Part shown: in pieces, positions 7,485 to 9,986 of the stretch
How positions within the stretch are numbered: position 1 is the first letter of the stretch
How the letters are laid out: each line of letters begins with the position of its first letter
From: Candidatus Hydrogenedentota bacterium
GTDB taxonomy: Bacteria; Hydrogenedentota; Hydrogenedentia; Hydrogenedentales; CAITNO01
Direction of reading: 5' to 3'
DNA: 9,986 bases
NCBI GenBank assembly: GCA_029554925.1
Contig: JAKPUV010000650.1
Coordinates: forward strand, 1 to 9,986
Translations under genes and position numbers: made by a program
Notes under the pieces: model-generated
Seen by the model: only the letters and a program-made list of their open reading frames with translations
What the model was told of the DNA's origin: nothing
Databases searched by the model: none

Positions 7485-7515
7485 ACTATACCATGCCCTT
7501 TCCGTATTTGTGCAA
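7485..7515 (-). promoter_or_regulatory. Extended -10 promoter for the giant gene
   Basis: In an AT-richer island the minus strand has TGGTATAGT, an extended -10 (TGn before TATAGT at 7490-7485), preceded by TTGCAC (7515-7510) as a -35 with a 19-base spacer. The spacer is long, but the TG extension can compensate. Transcription would start near 7478, giving a leader of about 290 bases. A nearby TTGACT (7523-7518) is a better -35 hexamer but sits 27 bases from the -10. A housekeeping sigma factor is assumed. Confidence 0.5.
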
Positions 7516-7563
7516 GGAGTCAACTATAAAAAGCCGCTATTGCGAAAGACTCTCACGAAGGGC

Positions 7564-7591
7564 GTGAAAATAGGGTGAAACGGGTGAAAAA
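7564..7591. repeat. Short A-rich triple repeat GGGTGAAA
   Basis: Three near copies of a 9-10 base unit occur in a row on the plus strand: GTGAAAA (7564-7570), GGGTGAAA (7573-7580) and GGGTGAAAA (7582-7590). Read on the minus strand they form T-rich tracts separated by CACCC, about 90-120 bases after the stop of the hydrolase-like gene. Confidence 0.5.
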
Positions 7592-7606
7592 CATCCGAAA
7601 GATCGG
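7587..7606 (-). terminator. Weak intrinsic terminator candidate
   Basis: On the minus strand a 4-bp stem CCGA/TCGG with loop TCTT (7606-7595) is followed after three bases by TTTTT (7591-7587), 75-95 bases past the upstream gene's stop. The stem is short; the stronger hairpins at 7615-7648 lie too far from the T-run to form a classical terminator alone. Together they may end transcription. Confidence 0.25.
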
Positions 7607-7658
7607 TCAGATAGGACCGGTCCGTCGGACCGGTCGGACGGGTCCGACTGGTCAGACA
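7605..7658. repeat. 9-bp tandem repeat, consensus GGTCNGACN, six units
   Basis: Six consecutive 9-base units are seen on the plus strand: GGTCAGATA, GGACCGGTC, CGTCGGACC, GGTCGGACG, GGTCCGACT and GGTCAGACA. They create strong inverted repeats: GACCGGTCC/GGACCGGTC (7615-7623 and 7627-7635, 3-base loop) and GTCGGAC/GTCCGAC (7633-7639 and 7642-7648, 2-base loop). The array is non-coding and begins about 24 bases beyond the stop of the hydrolase-like gene. It may act as a transcript-end structure or be a dispersed intergenic minisatellite. Confidence 0.8.
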
Positions 7659-7681
7659 GAGGAGTGTCCGGGGTCTGTCCG

Positions 7682-9986
7682 CTATTCCAGCGGATTTCCC
7701 ACCGTGCTGAGGGTGACCAGGGCGCGGGCGGGAGTGTCGCCGGTGTCGGCGGTGAACCGCACCGGGTTCTCCCCGGGGGCAAGCGCGGGGAGCGCGCCCT
7801 GCGGGGTGATGCTGCGGAGGACGCCGCCCTCGGGCCCATAGACCTTGCAGTCGTCCGGGGCGAGGCATTCGAGCCACATGCCGGTCTCCAGTTCCACGGG
7901 GAAGGTGACGGTCGCGCCGCCCAGGGTGACGGCGGGGTTGCGCAGGGTCTGTTTGGCGGTCTTGGAGACGGTCACGGGGGAGAGCATCACGGAAACCTCC
8001 CTCCCTGCGGGCAGACCGGTGAGCCAGACGGAGAACGAGGCCACCTGGGCGTGGTCCACCTCCTCGCGGTAGACATAGTAGTAATTGGCGCTGTAGGGCC
8101 AGGGATGGTCCTGCACCGCGCCGCCCTCGGGCTCCACGAGAGTGAAGCGCCGCCATCCGTTGAAGTCGAGGCGGACGTAGTGGTCGCCGGTGCCGTTGTG
8201 GACTGTGTGCTCGGGGCTGCGGAACTGCACGTTGAGCAGGGCGCCGGAGCCGTCGCCGTGAACCCAGAGGCCGATGGCGAATTTGTCCTTGATGTTCAGG
8301 ACGGGGTCGAAGCGGCGGCCCACCTTTGCCCAGGCCTTTTCCGGGGCGGCCATGCCGTTGGCCGCGGTGATGCGGACGGCGGGGGCGCCGTCCGCCGTCG
8401 TCTCTCCGGAGGCCTCCACGCGCACGGAGACCTCCGGCGCGGCGGTTTCCGTCTTGAAGACCGAGAGGTCGGCGAAGGACTCCAGCACCTGCGTCTCCGC
8501 GGCGTCGCCGGCGGCGGCGCCGTGGAGCGGCTGGATGCGGATGCGGGCGGGCTGGGCGGCGTGGGGGTTGGCGACGGTCCACGCGGTGTCCTCGGGGGTG
8601 GTGCCCACCTTGTGGCGCGCGCGGTGGACGGGGAGGAACCGGAAATCGCCGCCGGAGCCGCCCTGGAGGGTGAACTCGGCGCCGGGCTCGCGGAGGCGGG
8701 CGCGCACGGTGTCGGGCACGCGGCGGGCGAGGCGCAGGGCCTCGTAGTCGCGGAAGATCGGCGCGAGCACCTGGAATGCCGGGGTGGTTTTGATGGTCTT
8801 CGGGTCTATGCCCATGAGGGCGATGCCCATGTCGTTGCCGAGGGCCTTGCACATGAGGTACTCGATGTCGTCGGGAAGCGTCGGCTCGACCTGGGGGTTG
8901 TCCTGCCAGGTCTTCACGGCCCACCAACCGAGGGTCATGGGCAGGAAACTGCCCGCGCCCCCGCGGTTCGCGGCGACATGCACGTCAATGAAGCGCTTGT
9001 AGGACCGGGCGGGATGGTCCCACGCGCCCATGCGCGCGCGGATGCACCACAGGTGGTGGTGGAAGGTGCTCATCTCAAAGAGGGCGGGCTTCTGCAGCCG
9101 CTTCGCGATCTCATGGGCGAAGAGCGCGCCGTAGTGCCAGCCGTTCTCGCGTCCGCCGAGGATGTCCTCGCCGTCCAGCGCGTCGAGGTAGATCATGTCA
9201 AAGCCGCACTCGTTGTACGTGTCCGCCGTGGCCGCGGCGACCTCGGCCAGCAGCGTCGAGTCGGCGTCGGGGGCGAAGAGGCCGAAGCACTCCTTGAGGT
9301 GGTGCGCCTGCTCGCCCGCGGCGTGGGCGGCGGCCTTGGTGCCGAGGGCGCCGCGCGTGCAGCCCGTGAAGGCGAAGGGGGCCTCCTTCGTGACGCCGGT
9401 GAAGGTGACCAGCTCCTCCCCGATCCGCAGGGTGACGCTGTTGCGCACGAAGAAGTCCGTGATGAGCGACACGTCCGCCGTGGACTCGGCGACGGGGATC
9501 GTGTCCGCCGTCGCCGAAACGTCCGCCGCGAGCGTGAACGCGCGGAAGCTGCCGAGGCGCGGGTCGGGCACGGGGGTGACCCAGGGGGTATCCTTGGCCA
9601 TGAAGAAGGCGTAGGTGTGCAGCCCGGCGGCGATGCCCGCCGCGTGCAGTTTGTCCAGCGCGGCGCGCACGCTGTCGCGGCCGCGCGGGAAGAGCTTCGG
9701 GTTCGGAAGCAGGTCGCCGAAGCGCATGGAGGTGCCCGTGTGAAAGTCAATCTGCGTGAGGCCGAGGGTCTTCGCCAGTTCGATCCACTCGTCCGCCGTC
9801 TCCTCCGTCAGCGCGCCGAAATCGAAGAGATACGACCCGCGCGCGACCTCGGCGTCCAGGGCCCAGGGCCCGCCCACGGGCGTCACCCCGGGGGGCGGCT
9901 GCGGCAGGTCCTTCGCGTCCGCGAGGGCGTCCTTCAGCGTGCCGCGCAGGCGGTCGGGCGGGCCGCCGACGAGGGCGGCCGACGCG
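7682..9986 (-). CDS. Glycoside-hydrolase-like TIM-barrel protein with C-terminal beta-sandwich (5' end missing)
   Basis: The frame is open from the right edge to TAG at 7684-7682: 767 visible residues (numbered from the edge), true start outside. A GTG at 9886 is not taken as the start because in-frame coding continues upstream of it. Residues about 50-430 resemble a clan GH-D-like barrel: SYLFDFG, then LGLTQIDFHTG, LFPRG, and LHAAGIAAGLHTYAFF. Strand-4-like FDMIYLDALDG offers Asp268 as a candidate catalytic acid. FHHHLW (308-313) and LGWW (352-355) follow. A beta insert (148-230) carries CTRGALGT and AAAHAAG. Residues about 502-658 resemble a galactose-binding-type sandwich (GLWVHGDGSG, YVRLDFNGWRRFTL), followed by a beta-rich tail. 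A carbohydrate substrate is likely, but which one cannot be told. Any signal peptide lies off-window. The giant beta-helix gene follows 491 bases downstream on the same strand. Confidence 0.9.
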   Translation of the reverse strand, partial: ASAALVGGPPDRLRGTLKDALADAKDLPQPPPGVTPVGGPWALDAEVARGSYLFDFGALTEETADEWIELAKTLGLTQIDFHTGTSMRFGDLLPNPKLFPRGRDSVRAALDKLHAAGIAAGLHTYAFFMAKDTPWVTPVPDPRLGSFRAFTLAADVSATADTIPVAESTADVSLITDFFVRNSVTLRIGEELVTFTGVTKEAPFAFTGCTRGALGTKAAAHAAGEQAHHLKECFGLFAPDADSTLLAEVAAATADTYNECGFDMIYLDALDGEDILGGRENGWHYGALFAHEIAKRLQKPALFEMSTFHHHLWCIRARMGAWDHPARSYKRFIDVHVAANRGGAGSFLPMTLGWWAVKTWQDNPQVEPTLPDDIEYLMCKALGNDMGIALMGIDPKTIKTTPAFQVLAPIFRDYEALRLARRVPDTVRARLREPGAEFTLQGGSGGDFRFLPVHRARHKVGTTPEDTAWTVANPHAAQPARIRIQPLHGAAAGDAAETQVLESFADLSVFKTETAAPEVSVRVEASGETTADGAPAVRITAANGMAAPEKAWAKVGRRFDPVLNIKDKFAIGLWVHGDGSGALLNVQFRSPEHTVHNGTGDHYVRLDFNGWRRFTLVEPEGGAVQDHPWPYSANYYYVYREEVDHAQVASFSVWLTGLPAGREVSVMLSPVTVSKTAKQTLRNPAVTLGGATVTFPVELETGMWLECLAPDDCKVYGPEGGVLRSITPQGALPALAPGENPVRFTADTGDTPARALVTLSTVGNPLE
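9296..9544 (-). other. Beta insert with CTRG-AAAH motif inside the TIM barrel
   Basis: Visible residues 148-230 begin FTLAADVSATADTIPV, continue with LRIGEELVTFTGV and FTGCTRGALGT, and end AAAHAAGEQAHHL. It interrupts the barrel between the strand ending LHTYAFF and the one ending MIYLD. The IGxExxxxTGV...CTRGxxGTxAAAHxAG pattern resembles small modules I recall from phage structural proteins and from uncharacterised planctomycete-type homologues of this barrel; that is recollection, not a search result. Confidence 0.6.

Noticed and set aside
7524..8927. Minus-strand open frame of 467 codons overlapping the hydrolase-like gene
   Set aside because: Shifted-frame shadow: very Arg/Pro/His-rich, and the competing frame ending at 7682 has coherent fold motifs. 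Its end also runs through the non-coding 9-bp repeat.
9884..9886. GTG as the start of the hydrolase-like gene
   Set aside because: The frame continues open for 33 more codons to the window edge with plausible coding sequence (ending LPQPPPG), so this is an internal valine.

Overview
The window looks like chromosomal DNA from a GC-rich (roughly two-thirds G+C by eye), probably uncultivated bacterium. Giant secreted proteins built from Cys-containing parallel beta-helix repeats, choice-of-anchor-Q-type motifs and PASTA repeats, next to a large TIM-barrel glycoside-hydrolase-like protein, suggest the Planctomycetota, Lentisphaerota, Verrucomicrobiota or Hydrogenedentota. That placement is inferred from protein style only; no phylogenetic marker gene is present.

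There are just two real genes. Both are on the minus strand and both are cut by the window edge. The first in transcription order (9986 to 7682) lacks its 5' end. It encodes at least 767 residues of a TIM-barrel protein resembling clan GH-D glycoside hydrolases, followed by beta-sandwich domains. The second (7190 to 1) lacks its 3' end. It encodes at least 2396 residues of a secreted modular protein: signal peptide, five tandem beta-helix cassettes, four InlB-like linker domains between them, then a run of PASTA repeats (five complete, a sixth cut by the edge).

The 491-base gap (7191-7681) holds a six-unit 9-bp tandem repeat with hairpins, a weak terminator candidate, a small A-rich triple repeat, a credible extended -10 promoter at 7485-7515 and a GC-rich leader of about 290 bases ending in a good Shine-Dalgarno site. 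The giant gene therefore probably has its own promoter rather than depending on read-through from the hydrolase-like gene.

Functionally, both proteins look destined for the cell envelope or exterior: one probably processes a carbohydrate, the other is a long repetitive surface or adhesive protein whose PASTA repeats could contact cell wall or glycan. A functional link between them is plausible from adjacency but unproven. No tRNA, rRNA, CRISPR array, insertion sequence or phage gene cluster was seen. Many long open frames on the plus strand over 200-5900, and one on the minus strand over 7524-8927, are out-of-frame shadows of these two genes.
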